Assembly (NCBI GenBank): GCA_963978905.1
Contig: OZ022257.1
Span: 31,077,274-31,141,273 of the forward strand
Direction: 5' to 3'
DNA length: 64,000 nucleotides
DNA from: Trichostrongylus colubriformis
Lineage: Eukaryota; Nematoda; Chromadorea; Rhabditida; Trichostrongylidae
This document shows, piece by piece, positions 1-12,060 of the stretch. Position 1 is the first letter of the stretch. The number at the start of each line of letters is the position of its first letter. A model generated the notes under the pieces. The model did not search any database. It saw only the letters and a program-made list of their open reading frames with translations, and was not told the DNA's origin. The translations under genes and the position numbers were made by a program.

Positions 1-576
1 CGGGCTCGTGTAGCTTGGCCTGGGTACTTTTCGTGAAATGGGAGCGAAATGGGAGCGGGCGTCGTCATGAAGAAGGGTGACCGCGGACCTATTCCGGCGC
101 TTTTCTCAAACAGCGACGGCGAGCTGCTGGAGCTGGTGGGTGCATACGGCAGCGGTGACTGTCTCGCCTTGTACCAGCACCTCGCGGAAAAGCATTCCTT
201 CCGCGTCCCAGAACCAGCACAGTCCCAAGCGTGGTTTGTCCTTCATGTCAATCTCGCCGTTGCTGAAGCTGATGAACCAGCGCCGCACGGTCACATAGCT
301 TACACATCCCTTGCCCAATGCAGCGCTGATGGAATGGCAAGCTTCCGTCGTTTTGGTGCCGCAAGACCGCTCATAATAGATGACACCGCGAGTTGGGTGG
401 GTATCGACAACGGGCATTATAGCTCTCTCCACGGGATCTGGTGGGTCAATATGTATTTTGCTAGAAAGCTCAGAGAAATTCTACCATATTCCTGAACCTC
501 CTGGACCTGCCTCGAAGTGAGCAAGAGTTACTGATTTTTTTTGGAAAAATACTACATGACTTTCGGAACAACCTAA
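1..576 (-). mobile_element. mariner element, truncated by the window edge and internally deleted
   Basis: This is the transposase 5' half and one end of a mariner-type transposon lying on the minus strand. The terminal repeat ends in CAACCTAA at 576 and is followed by TA, the usual mariner target. The sequence aligns by eye with the more complete copy at 29243-30370. Relative to that copy a central block of about 250 bp is missing, so position ~233 joins the N-terminal region directly to the C-terminal region. The left end lies outside the window. A hookworm mariner called bandit is known in the literature; whether this is the same family was not tested. Confidence 0.88.
106..432 (-). pseudogene. 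mariner transposase fragment with central deletion
   Basis: The minus-strand frame reads a mariner DNA-binding region, including VRRWFISFSNGEIDMKDKPR, which matches the family pattern of a helix-turn-helix followed by a basic linker. After the linker the frame jumps to a stretch corresponding to the later part of the protein because the middle is deleted. The catalytic DD34D core is therefore absent and the product cannot be an active transposase. The intact family protein is about 340 residues; this open frame is 108. The long plus-strand frame at 49-495 is only its shadow. Confidence 0.8.
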
Positions 577-1344
577 TAATTTAGCGCTTACTACTCGACA
601 ATAACCGTATAATAAGCGCTGACTACTCAAAAACCATCATATGATACCTTACATCTCTGTAGATCCAACGCAAAACTTTTCACACCCCACAATCACCTTC
701 ATTCTAAGCACCAGAGCCCTATAGCAAGAGCAGCATCATACAATATGCATGATCGAGATTATCGATTGTGACGTCGATTGATCAGGTATGTACTACCTTG
801 TAAACTTTATAGACAGTAATCAATCAAGCATAAGGTTTACCACTACCAGAAAACATTTGTCATAAATTTTCCACTAGTGGAGAACAATCGTAAAATAGAA
901 ATGAACAAACAACCATTGGATCCGAAACGGTCCAGTCTGAGATTCACACTTCAAAACACATTCTGAAACCATCCTCAACATGAGGTCAATTTTGTTTTTC
1001 TGTCGCTCACAAATTAAGTTATTCACAGTCAGAAACCAAACACATAACCGGAGATGATGAATGTGATAAATAACCTTCAAAAATCAATTCGGAAGTCAAT
1101 GAAAATCATATAGAGACAAACTGTCGGCGATATTTCATTTCAGGCGACGGCTGCGACGCGGCGATCCCGATAGAGCGCGGTATCTCCCTCATACTAAAAT
1201 CCGACACATTATTAAAACACTTCAAACTTTACCTAGAGCCCATCTTTCAAACATCTGTAAACTGTTTTCCTAGTAACTCCCTTAGACCTATCTATTGGCC
1301 GTTTGCTATCCTTAATGGGCTTAGTTCTCGATATGGGTTTCCAG
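577..1344. other. no recognisable feature
   Basis: AT-rich sequence with no convincing coding stretch, repeat boundary or RNA gene. Short open frames here lack splice-like borders and look random. Confidence 0.5.
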
Positions 1345-1700
1345 TTGAGGATTAGATGAGGGAAATTTCGAAGTGTTTCACTTCAAATGATCATAACTTC
1401 CTTCAACTTAACCATATGAGTTCGATTCATTAAAGCGGGGTCTGCGAGGTTGCCCCTTCCGAATGACTATCTGAGCTATGCCATATCTTCAAAACGAAGG
1501 AACTTATTTCGAGGGAAGGCAGATGAGGATTAGATGAGAAAAATTTTGAAAAATTGAAGTGTTCCACTCCATTTGGCCATAACTTCCTTCAAACTCAACC
1601 ATATGAGTGCGTTTTTGGGTGATCGAGGTTGCTTCTTTCGAATGACTACCGTGACTACTTGAGCTATGCCATATGTCCACAACGAAGCAAGAAAAAATGT
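1345..1700. repeat. tandem duplication, about 180 bp unit, two copies
   Basis: Two diverged units follow one another. Both begin near GAGGATTAGATGAG (about 1347 and 1528), and both contain CATAACTTCCTTCAA, an ACCATATGAGT block, a GAATGACTA block and GAGCTATGCCATAT in the same order. The copies differ by many substitutions and small indels, so the duplication is old. No open frame spans both units. Confidence 0.8.
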
Positions 1701-2594
1701 AGGAAAACCAGTTTAGAAATTTTTTGTGAATTTGCGATATGTTCCCAAGTTTCTTCCGAAAAACTGATTCACTGTTACTGAAATTTCTCTAGTATGCATC
1801 CTTCGCTCTAGAAAGCCTAGTGGAAGGGCGAGAAGTGTCTGTCAGCTTCTCTATGGTATGCGCCATGCATGAGGATTTCATCCACATTCTCAATGTATAC
1901 AAACGTTTTTCCTGTCCGCTAACACCAGATTACGTACTGGCAATCGCAGTAAGATATGAAAGTAGTCCATATCAGCTAATTTTTCGTTTTTATCCCATTG
2001 TTTCTGGAGCGTCCATCCACGGTGGTACCCGTTGATAGATATCGCTTTCCACGGTTAATCGGTGAATTTCGTGAATTCGGAGGTGTCTCTGTACGTGGTT
2101 TCGGTGTCAGCAGACCAACAAAAGGGCTATTGGCGTTGACCGGTTTCGGTGCGGATCGCGCCATGTATGAGGTTTCCATGATGATTGAGTTAAACTAGTT
2201 TTGGGTTCGAACCCCATTAGTCAGTTTTGTCATTTTTCCCTTACTTTTTAAACCCTCAGCCTGAGAAATTCCGTTGATCACTGCATACCTCAACGATTAC
2301 GAGCCCCCTCCTAGCGGACCAAATACGACCCCTTTTGAGGATTCCTCAACGGAGGCTTGACCCTGTTCTTCAGTAGTTCACTCTGTAACATGTGGTAGCA
2401 GAATAAGGAGTACCATAAAGTGAAAGTAATTCCAAACTTTTGTGACAAAGTGACCATTTATGCTATCGTAACTTCGTCGGTCATAGCTTCCCATTTTCAG
2501 TTCTTGCTCTGAAAAACACACGCCTGTCTAGGATATACTGCCTTTCAGTAGTATTCTCGAAGTCATGGTTAGTTGCTGATGTAATCATTCATAG
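1701..2594. other. no recognisable feature
   Basis: No gene or repeat could be supported. Overlapping frames of 65-70 codons on both strands at 1976-2198 show no family resemblance. A GGTTCGAACCCC motif at about 2204 resembles a tRNA T-arm but has no matching acceptor or D-arm. Confidence 0.45.
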
Positions 2595-2845
2595 GTGAAT
2601 GCGAACAGCCAACCAATGTATTCGGGAGAAGAATTCCATCAACCGATGCAACCGCAGCATATGATTGCTCAATCAAGTCAGTTTTCAGTTATATTGCACT
2701 TTCCTCGACTAATTGCAGCGCCTAATATTTTCAAGCGTTTGAATGTACCAGTTCCTATCCAAAATAATTCGTTTTTGAAATGTTTTAGTGGACATGTGTG
2801 GAACAACTGCAACAACAGCAACAGTACCAACAGCAACCTATTTTT
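2595..2845 (+). CDS. candidate pair of glutamine-rich exons
   Basis: A first block at 2595-2676 follows an ATTCATAG acceptor-like site, encodes a Q/P/M-rich peptide (EEFHQPMQPQHMIAQ) and is followed by GTCAGT. A second block at 2789-2845 follows TGTTTTAG, contains a run of CAA/CAG codons in one frame, and is followed by GTAGC. The frames of the two blocks do not join cleanly at these exact sites, because the polyglutamine frame would need a phase 0 donor. The pairing is therefore tentative. Low-complexity Q-rich peptides occur in many transcriptional regulators, but no domain is visible and no function is assigned. Confidence 0.22.
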
Positions 2846-5589
2846 GTAGCAATTGGATTATGTTTTTGAGCCGATCAGTTTTTGTGGTTGACTATAAAAC
2901 GCCTCTGCTATTTCATAAGATTTGGGAACATCGTAATTGCTATTTTGAACGGGATTTTTCCATAAGAAAGTTTTTCTTTTATCACTTTACAGCTAACACA
3001 TTTGGAATTTTTCAACCTTTTTTCTCACACTAGCTGTGAGCCTGATTAGTCGATATTGTGTATAACTGACTAGCATTAACTGATATTTTGTGAAGAATGG
3101 TATTTCGACTACATCTTTTATGATTTAGGCTTCCTCGTTGTCACTTTTTCACTTGCCTCGTACCTGTTGCATGTAACTCTGCTGCGACCATCATAAAATT
3201 TGAATTATGTTTATGTTGTTGTTTTGGAAGTCCATGGTTCTGTAAGCTACTCCGCATAAGGAACAAAAGTTGAAGTTCAGTCCCGGTGGATTTACAATTT
3301 GATTTATGTAATGCAGCAAGTCTCTTCCTCTGCTCCTCATTAGCAGTTGTGAATAAACCAATGCATAATGGGAAGAATCTCTTTCCCCGGGGTGGGAAGG
3401 GAAGGGAGGGCGTTTTGTTCTTCATCTTTCGACCGGAGGAAACTCATCCCTTAGGGTGGGATAGAGGGAGGGAGTTTTGTTCGCCACGCGAAGCTGTTTT
3501 TTGATAAATACTGTGTTGATATTTGAAAACCTTTATTAATATGCAACTGATTGTGGCAAATCGAAAACTAACAATCACAGACGTAAGAGGGGGGTCGTGT
3601 TGAGACCCCCTTCTGGGGGGGGGGGTCGTATATTTTGAAAATTTGCCTCAACTGGACGCTTGACCCTGCGTGTCACTTGCCCCAGTTTTGCCGCTTTTTT
3701 GACAATTGATCTTACAATTAGCCTCTCGATTAGCGCTGCCGAGTTTCCTGCAGATCTTTAAATGACGAAGAACTGGAGTGCACAAGTGTCGCAAGGGGAT
3801 TGAACAGTTTTTTTTTTCGTACTGTCTGTGCTCAAAACATCCAGGGAGTAATGAAGGGCAGCAACATCTCTACGGAGCGACTTGCATTATTAGCAAATCT
3901 GCGGTACTTCGGTGAAAAACTATCCACCAGTGGTGGCTGAACAAAGTTGCTACTGCTTAGCCAGTGAGAAAGTGACTTTTAGAAAAGTGTGAAGATTGAG
4001 TAGACGCGCAATGTGCATTTTCCGCTCTCTCCACTACGCTTTTCCATCACCATAACTAATGAGATACGCGTTGTATTGAGTACAGTGGTGCTCACTCCCA
4101 CTCGCATGTTGCGAGGATCAAATCCCGCATCAGTTTCTAGGCCAACCAAGTCTTCCACTCGCAAGTCACTGTAGAAATCTAATAGAAAACAACTTTTATC
4201 ATGTTGCGCGCGAGGCCTCGATCCTTTTCTATAACTTATGAAGTCCCTTGCTGAGAAGGTCCATGCCCCAGTATGATTAAATTCATCACGATGGAACATT
4301 TCGTGTTTACAATTTTCTTCAATCTCCATTTGCTTGTTGCGCAAGGTGTCTGTAGCGCAAAAGTTATGATGAGCAGCTTTTTTCGCATTGTAACCTTAAG
4401 CCTTGAAACACATATAAGCACAAATGCATTACATTGACGTGATCTCCCCTTTAGGATGCGCAGCACATTCAGTTTTTAAACGGAATAGTAGCGGTACCTG
4501 AACATGATCCAACGTAAACAAAGAGTGATGAACCCATGTACATCAATATCGGTGTTCTTGGAGTGTTGAACACTCACATTACACCACCTCTAATTCTCAA
4601 AATGTGCTGCGCATCCTCATGGCTATTCTAGCTTGCCTTTTGATTGGTTTTTTCTTTACCCTCTCTATGTTCTTGAATTGGCTCTTCCTTATTTCTTTTT
4701 TTTAGCCGATTTTTTTTGTCATCGCTTCCATGCTTTCCTCTCAACCCCACTGTTCTGCCCTTTTCGAATTTCACTCAAACGTCGGCGCGATAATTCTTCA
4801 TATACCGTATTCTTGCTTTTCCTATTACGCGCCTTTTACGTACGTACGTTCCATTGCCGTTCCATTAGAGCACGTGTCGCGGCCAATTCCTCTCAATTGT
4901 TCTTGAGATTTTGAGTAGGAGGGCGTAACCTGAGGCTCTCCTCGGAATTCATTTGCCGATGCGCCGGCATACCAACATTCCGACTTCGGCCTAGTGTACT
5001 CTTTGATTTTGAACTAGATCATTGCCCGCATCGGTTTTCCCTTTCCCTTGACTGCTCTGGCAGTAACTGCTGTTATCAACAGTGAATTTAAATTTTTTAT
5101 TAGCTTGCATATTTGTGCTTCTTCTACATGTCTGCAGGCTGTTCTGCATGTTCTCATGTGTTTTCTTATTCATTACAGGGGAAAAGTAGAAGGCCCGGAA
5201 CGAATAAAAGCTATTTCGGCCTGTTTGTGATTATGAGTCGTTGAAGCATTCGGTATAAAATGAATGCGGATGTAACTGTGAACCAAACTGTAAATTTTAA
5301 ACTTTTGATTGACCGCATTCATTTGTTTTTCTAGAGACGTGAAAAAGACTCGTGTGAAGATTACGCCCGTGCCTAAGAGTTCATAAAAAGGGAAGACGAG
5401 TGATGCTCAACAACGCGAAAAAACAGCGGACAAAAAGATATGAAAATGATCATAAAAACAATAATCGAAAGCGGACAAAAATGACTATCAAGAAAACCAA
5501 GTATCTAGATACCCCGGATGTAACTGCACTTTGAAACCAGCCTTTTGGACTGAGGCACTGACAATCCGAACACATTTTGCGGAACAGGT
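2846..5589. other. no gene or element recognised; G-rich duplication near 3.4 kb
   Basis: A long stretch without a supported gene. A short G-rich block ending in GTTTTGTTC occurs twice (about 3388-3421 and 3450-3482). A C/G-rich run is present at about 3590-3630. Minus-strand frames at 3979-4466 and the plus frame at 4633-4914 have no family resemblance or convincing splice borders. Confidence 0.4.
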
Positions 5590-5871
5590 TCATTGAACAG
5601 TGATAAGGTTCTGATGGCAAAACGTTTGCATCTTACCTGGGTTTTTTTTGGTATAAATTTTCACCCTTGGTATTGGATCTGATATCTTCAAAAGAATTCG
5701 GAGAGGCAGCATTTCTCTACCGATCAAAATTTTGAAGACCATCATCGTGCCACTGCTTACACGCCATATACTTATCAATTTTGGAAAACAAAGTTTTCCT
5801 TCAGCAAAAGGCAGCTCCCAGACTTTAGACCATCCTTCAATATTCTGAACAGCAGATTGAAGAGCGGCCAT
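5590..5871 (-). pseudogene. LINE reverse transcriptase, thumb-side fragment (3' part)
   Basis: The minus-strand frame begins AALQSAVQNIEGWSKVWELP. This fits the segment just after the catalytic box in Jockey/CR1-type reverse transcriptases, where LQ..I..I..W...W.L is conserved. It is the continuation of the polymerase fragment at 7976-8550. The two pieces are separated by the inserted element at 5873-7973, and removing that element joins the segments in the expected order at a TA. The protein has no partner endonuclease domain here and is clearly a dead copy. Confidence 0.72.
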
Positions 5872-5872
5872 A

Positions 5873-7973
5873 TGAGGTTGAGGAATAAGTTTCCGCCATT
5901 TGTTGTTCTCTGTTTTTCACATAATTCCTCAGATCTTTCGATAAAGCTTATACAAGTTTTCGATAGAGCTTATCCTGCTCTACAAGGCGCTGTTTTTCGT
6001 TCCTCGATTGCCTAATATTTATGAGGTTTGGAAATGAAGTAAGCACAAGGCAAAAATCCGCTCTCTCGACACTTCACCTTCCTCGTCTGCCATGAGATTA
6101 CACTTCACCTTTCTCGCCTGCCATGAGATTAAAACAATTGCGCGTACGTTTTAGATAGAGATTTTTCGGCTCTACAATATGGCTTCGCCTTTTATTCGAA
6201 TCGGTCAACTTTTTGCTGCTTCTAAGGCTCACAAGTGCAGCACTCAGCAGAAGTGTGCACTCTCGGTGTCTTTTCTTCCTCGCCCACTATGGAGATTTAA
6301 GAGAATATTTATATGCATCCTATAAAGCTTTTTTTTGCTCTGCGAGATGATGCCACTAGTTTTTTGATAGCTTTCACAGTTGACATCCCTGAGGCTGAGA
6401 AAGGTAACCTGTTAAAGCCACCCGCACTTTTTTCGCAAAAAAACAATCGAGGTTTTCGCAAACACTTTTATCGTGCGAAAAACAATAAAAACTCAATTAA
6501 AACAGTAGATGACTCAGGGATGTATTGGGTCATTCCATAAGTAGCGTCGTTTTTCTTCAAACTAAAATTTTACCAATAAAATTGTAAATTTTTGCAACAT
6601 GTCATATATCATTCGGAAGAAAATTTTCTGCTCTATTGAATAACATGTTTAGTTCCTATGAGAGTCGAAAGGGGACCGATTTTCAGGCTGGCGAAGTGGT
6701 TGACTCAGTCGACAAAAATCGACCCAACCAGCAATTGATCAGAACACTATATTTTATCTAGGAAAATCAACCAATCATGTGTCCCGTACTTAGCCCCGAC
6801 CTCTTCTGCAAGTTTCACCCATTGATTGCTTGGAAAGTCAGGTCGCTGTTTTTTCACATTTAGTTTTTCCGCCACAACTCGATGATTTTTGGCAATTTCT
6901 TCAAACCAAGGCAAGAAAATTTTCTCAACCGATGAGTTAAAAGAGTGCTAAAGCTTCAAGTTCAGTAGGGACCGGGAAACATTACTAACCGGATTTCTCG
7001 AGTTTCTGTTGAAAAAATAAAATGCGCAATAATGTCAACTGGGCCGCTATCACACATTTTTAAAATTTGATACGAGTCACAGCTAAAACAAAAATAAAAC
7101 ACATTTTTGATAGAGCAGACAAAATGCTTCCGAATGGTTCATAAAACAATGCTGAGCAAGGGATTTGGAAGGGAAAATTCGATTCTGAACAAACGTGAGT
7201 GCTTTCGGAAAAGGAATTCAGAGAAAGAAGGACGCGACTCCTTGATCAACCAATTTTTGAAAATTGCAGAAGAGGTCTAGGCCAATTACGCGACACATTA
7301 CTGGCTGATTTTCCTGAAGTGAAATATAGTGTTTAACTTAATTGCCGGTTTAGCCAGTTTTTGTCGGCTGGACCTACATACCTCTTCGCCAGCCAGAATA
7401 TCGGCCTCATTCTAGAATACCCAAAAACTAAACATAAGTTTTTGTAGTGCAGAAAAATCTCTCTTAAATGATATATGAGGTGCCGCAAAAACGTGTGACT
7501 CTATTAGAAAATTTTTCGCTTGAAAAAAAAAACGACATTACTTATGGAATGACCCAATATTTTTCCCTCATTTGGTTTCATCTGACATGGAAAAGGTCAG
7601 CTTTTTTGGACCTCGATGCGCCAAAAGTATAGATTTACCCTGCAAACTACTTCATTTCCAAACCTTACAAATCACAAACAATCAAACAGTAAAACCGTTT
7701 TGTAGAGCTGGAAGCTCTATCAAAAACGCATACACTTTTTGACCTAGATTGCAGACGAAGAAGAGGAAATGTCGGAGGTGCGAACTTTGTTTTTAGTTCA
7801 CTCCATTTCTAAACCTGATAAATATTAAGCAAACGAGGAAATCGAAAAACAAGTAGCAACGTTCAGTAGTGCAGAAAAAGCTCTATCGATTACATGTATA
7901 AGTTACATCGAAAGGTAAAGAGAACATTGCGAAAGACAGGGAATAAAGCGGAGAAACTTATTCCTCAACCTAA
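5873..7973. mobile_element. outer palindromic TA-site element (non-autonomous, mariner/Tc1-like)
   Basis: The two arms, about 5873-6250 and 7700-7973, are inverted copies of each other. The termini read TGAGGTTGAGGAATAAG and its complement, and TA lies on both sides (5871-5872 and 7974-7975), the target type of the Tc1/mariner superfamily. No transposase is encoded. A second palindromic element occupies the middle (6525-7557), so the unit alone is about 1.07 kb. It is inserted in a LINE reverse transcriptase. Confidence 0.78.
6525..7557. mobile_element. inner palindromic TA-site element nested in the previous one
   Basis: The termini are inverted copies: TTGGGTCATTCCATAAGTA at the left and its complement at the right, with a small difference inside. 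They are flanked by TA at 6523-6524 and 7558-7559. The arms remain alignable for several hundred bases toward the centre, so the whole 1033 bp could fold back. No open frame of transposase type is present. The terminal sequence and TA target point to a mariner/Tc1-mobilised MITE; the helper is not in the window. Confidence 0.82.
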
Positions 7974-7975
7974 TA

Positions 7976-8550
7976 TTTTTATATCGTCAGTAAATACCTG
8001 ACATGAAACTAAGCTAGTGAAAATTTCAGGCCGATCAAATATGTGTACGAGAAAGAGCAAAGGAGAAAGTCCTCTGCCTTGAGGACCTCAACCAGAGCTT
8101 ACAAGGCTCAAGAGAGTCTTTTCCCAATACGAACCTGATACTGCCGATCTGCTTAAAAACTTTGAATCCTTTGCACGACCCTGAGATTTATGCCAACCAA
8201 ATAGAGTTCTCCTTGTAGTTTGTGAAGTGGTACTCTGTCGAGCGCCTTCGTAAAGTCAAAGTAAACGACGTGTTTTCGCTATTCGAGCTCAATAAACTTC
8301 GCCCAGTCATCAAAAGAAACGATCACAGGCGTTTCTCTCTTCTACCGTGCCAGCATTCATGTTGATTGTGAGGAATCACTGTATAAGATGCTTCAAAAGA
8401 TAAGTTGTAAGTATCTTTCCGAGTACCTTGGCAAAGACTGATGTGATGCTCACCGGCCGGTAGTTATCTGGATCTGAAGAGGGCGCTTTCTTGTATAACG
8501 GAACATTGAAGGCCATCTTCCAACTATCACGAATTTCAGCTTTCTTCCTT
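7976..8550 (-). pseudogene. LINE reverse transcriptase, finger/palm fragment (5' part)
   Basis: On the minus strand the order of conserved reverse transcriptase blocks is clear. First comes DPDNYRPVSITSVFAKVLGK, then a YFDFTKALDRVP-like block around 8250, then GPQGRGLSPLLFLVHIFDRP near 8050, then FTDD in the catalytic box position near 7985. The family norm is (Y/F)ADD, so one residue of the box has changed. Frameshifts and stops interrupt the blocks. The pattern fits Jockey/CR1-type LINEs. The upstream side is cut by a Helitron-like 5' end near 8551. Confidence 0.85.
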
Positions 8551-9544
8551 CATAGTATAAAACGCTGTACATCTGTCCGTCCGTCCGTCTGTCACGAATT
8601 AGGTTTTATATGAGAAACAACCTGTGGAAATGGGACAAGTTCGGGACGGGTAGGACATGGGACAAGAAGTACAGAGCATACATGAACCAAATTAAGCTTC
8701 GCTCACACGTTCGGGCGTGTGCTGGAATGCTTCGATTTCAGACCGAAAACTGTTAATTGGGTTTGAATGCTCCCCAAACGTGGCGGAAAGATGGATCAAG
8801 GGCAGGTATGAGTTTTCCAAAGTTACAAAACATACTCACGCGCAGCGGGCGTAGCGCATCTCGAATCGGCTGTCCTCACAACAAAAACTCGTAACGGTCA
8901 TAACGCACCCTCGAGATTAGGAAAAAATCGGCAGAAATAACCGACGTCCGAGCTATTTTGAGCATACTCAAAACGAGCGGGGAACCGCCTACTACGGGCG
9001 GGGCGTGTTATGATCTGTGAGTAAAGTTTATAGGTAAAATCAGTTCCGATCGACCCAATGACGCCAATGGTTTTATGCGCACAGGAGTCTTAGCCAGGCA
9101 ACTGGTATAGGATAAGTTGAAGGGTCTTCCAACGTAAGCTATTGCAGCGGAGGGGATTCGTAAATTTTAGAGGAAGGAAGTCAGGAGATAGGGTCAAGGA
9201 GTCAAGTCATTTACTGAGCGAATGTACTATTTCTTCTTTGTGAAACGACACGGTGGGCTGCATAACAGGGAAGACGGGTACAGGTCTCTGAAGATATTAG
9301 ACTGACTGGTCAAAAATGATATTTTTACAAGCTTCTCTGGGAGTTCATCTTATGTGTATTGGTGAATAAAGCTTCACCAGTGACGTCAACCAACGTAGAC
9401 CAAGCAACGCTACACTAAACTGGGAGGGATTGAAAGTCACTGTCAAATATGAGGTAGGAATGATTCATTCATATTTGTAGTCAGATGCCCCACAATCTCT
9501 TATCTTAACGTGCCACATTTATACCAAAGGAACTGGCAGGCAAT
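8551..9544 (+). mobile_element. possible Helitron-like 5' end; extent unknown
   Basis: The stretch TCATAGTATAAAACGCTG, followed by CTGTCCGTCCGTCCGTCTG and CACGAATT, has the layout of the 5' ends of the Helitron-like elements at 44-61 kb (TC start, AT-rich block, TGTC-rich tract, CACGAAATTC). It interrupts the LINE. No 3' hairpin or CTRR terminus was recognised before 9.5 kb. The rest of the interval holds no supported gene. Confidence 0.4.
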
Positions 9545-9990
9545 CAGTTGAAATTAGTAGAAAATGTTGCCTGTCTTCAATGTTAGCATAACTGCAAAAA
9601 GCTAATGCTCCGTCGCATTCGCGAAATAACACGAATAGTGTCACTATTACGAATACCACTCTATCGCTTGATATTCTCCTCGGAAGAATCTTTTATAATT
9701 CTCAGTGAGTATACAAGGGAAGCCTATCAAGAAAAGCAGCAATTATCGACCTCAATAAACAACTCGTGCCCCTATGCTTCATTGTCAAACACCAACCGTC
9801 TTTAGACGGCTGGAGGATTATTCGACAACAAATTAGTGGCCGCCGAGCAAACCTTGTTTCTACATCACTCCATTCTCACCTGCACCTCTACCCGTACTCG
9901 TTAAGAGCATGTTATCGTAAGCCAGTGAAAATTGTTAGTTTCTTCTCGACTGCTTTCAATTCTGAAGACAATTAATTGCCTTGTTAGGAA
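9545..9990. repeat. dispersed repeat, copy 1
   Basis: Shares long matching blocks with 12775-13255 in the same orientation. These include CAAACACCAAC, GTCTTTAGACGGCT, ATTCGACAACAAAT and CACTCCATTCTCACCTGCAC, in order. The copies are clearly diverged. Nature unknown; no termini or coding sequence recognised. Confidence 0.75.
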
Positions 9991-9991
9991 A

Positions 9992-10578
9992 CCAGTTTTG
10001 ACTACGCGATGCACTTCGCGAAGTACCGCTGCTAAGTTGCGGACCTTGCGTAAGATAATCTGAGAAGTAACCAAGGCTTAGCAAAGATAGGACATACTAT
10101 TTTATGGAGTTAACACTTATGCGGGTGCAATCACCAGTTGGTGTCACCAATTAGTCTTAAAAATCGGAGTTCATCCTTGTTGGTGAAGTCTACTATGAGC
10201 TTCCGGCCTCCTACGCATATTATGATAGCTGTCTGTAATCGGAGTTCTGCGACTGCATCCAGGACCGTAAGATTCACTATTCATTTTCGACCCTTTGCTC
10301 GCATCATAATAGCTCACTGAGCCCTCCATGGCTTTGTAAAAAGACTGCAATCGTTTCTATTCACTCAGTTGCCCCTTCTTTGATCGGTCTATTTCAAATA
10401 GCAATGCCCCTTTAACAACCCAACATAAGTGCCTGCCATCCCAGTATGCTGACACGAATGACGCACACCGCAGAATGACGGTGAGAGTGCGAAGTAGGTG
10501 TTTAATGTGTAGAAGGTACTATCACTACGATAATATGATCGTATAGTAATACTCCAACACCCATCAGTTTCTCACTAT
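9992..10578 (-). mobile_element. Helitron-like repeat, second family, minus orientation, copy 1
   Basis: It aligns by eye with 54084-54530: shared blocks include TATGATAGCTGTCTG, AACACCCATC, GCAGAATGACGG and GGTGTTTA in order. Read on the minus strand, the 3' end would be CTGG at 9992-9995 followed by T, preceded by a hairpin containing ACTTCGCGAAGT. This resembles the 3' end design of the larger family at 44-61 kb. No protein is encoded. Family assignment is inference. Confidence 0.5.
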
Positions 10579-10584
10579 GTACTT

Positions 10585-12060
10585 ACAAGGGAGGTGTTTC
10601 AACTTTCCGTGGAACTTTAAAATGAGACCCGGATGTCATAGAGCTCCGAACACAGGTTATAACTGTGAAATAAAAAAATTAAATTGCAAAATGCTATTGC
10701 GAAGCGAGTTAGGAGGGGTCGAAGTTTGCGTGTGATATCCCATTGGTGAGACACTTTGCCATGAGCACGGCCCTCGCTGAGCCAGTAACGGCCATAGTGG
10801 CTTGTGTTTCGGAACTGCACAACATGGATCGCGGGTTTGCTCCCCTCCAGTGAGGGTTTGTTTGCATTTCGTCTTTTATTCTCCGTAAGTGCTTTTTCTT
10901 CACTTCTGAACGTTTCATTGTACCGATACCCATCGCATCCATCATTTACTCTGCCACTTTATCTACAACTACTAACATTACTCAAGAGGGAAGGTATTCA
11001 GTTCGAAGTGTCCATTTGCAATGATTTACATATCACTCAATGCGCTTAAGGACGCAGACTTCAAACTTGTGCTCAATATCTGCCAAACGACTCCCTGAAG
11101 GGAGTTGTGGACGTTTCTGAATGAATAATACCATTATATGGTACGTTCGGAAGTCCATATCCCGAGAGCCAGTCGTTTTTTGCAAAACCAGTGAAAAAAG
11201 AAAAACCAGTGAACCAGTCAAAACCAACCACTTTTGCAAGTGCAAAAGATTTGCAAGTTCAGGGAATCAAATCGCCGCAAGGTACAAATTTTTCGCCAGT
11301 TCGCGAATTTGACCCACTTTCGGAAAAATCCACGGACTATTGGGTGTCGACACATTGAACAAAGGAGGAGTCGAAGACCGTTGCCGAGGAAATGCTCTTA
11401 TATGACGTTTATCACGTACGTTCAGCGATGGACAAGCGTTACAGGTATTTGTAGGTTACCTTGATCAGGTTGAAGGTCTTTTCATAAAAGGGAATCCAAA
11501 AACAACCACTTTATTCACTGGCCACCCTCAATTCCAGAGTTGGACCGAAAACAGGATTTGACTGAAAATTTGCACAGAGAAGTAATTCGACCTCCAGTGC
11601 GCGGATATCATATTATCATATCATATCATAACGTGTGGTATTGGGGTTCCTTCGACCTGACATCCTTTCCTTGTTTGTAATGTTAGTAGTTATAAATAAA
11701 GTGGCAGAGTAAGGGATCGGTCGATAGGTACCAGTACAAGGAGACTTTCAGAAATGAAAGGAAGTACTTATTAAGAGGAAACACAAAATGCAAAAACTCT
11801 TTGCAAGAGGGGAGCTATCCCTATTATTCTGCAAGCTCCGAATACTACCACCGATCCACGGTGACCGTTGCTGGCCTAGCGACTGCTGCTGATGGCAAAG
11901 TGCTCCGTCAGTGAGATATCATAGGCATTTTGACCCCTCCTTGCTCGCTTCAAAATGCCTTTACAATTTTGGTTTTCACAGATATGATCAGTATTTGGAG
12001 GTCTATCGATCCATCCGAGTCTCGTTTCAAAGTTCCGTGGAAAGTTGAATCCTTTCCCTT
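10585..12060. mobile_element. long inverted-repeat (fold-back) element
   Basis: The left arm at about 10590-10990 and the right arm at about 11675-12055 are inverted, diverged copies. Matching blocks include GTTCC(A/G)CGGAAAGTTGAA at the outer ends and TACTCTGCCACTTTAT with its complement near the loop. The loop (about 10990-11675) has no recognised gene. The end sequence CAAGGGA is inverted as TCCCTTG. The 193-codon frame at 11930-12511 starts inside the right arm, so it is probably accidental. Confidence 0.7.

Noticed and set aside
2140..2230. tRNA gene suggested by a GGTTCGAACCCC T-arm
   Set aside because: No acceptor stem partner, D-arm or anticodon arm could be placed at the right distance upstream.
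3979..4466. Minus-strand frames of 121 and 76 codons as exons
   Set aside because: No domain, no convincing splice borders, and the two frames conflict with each other.
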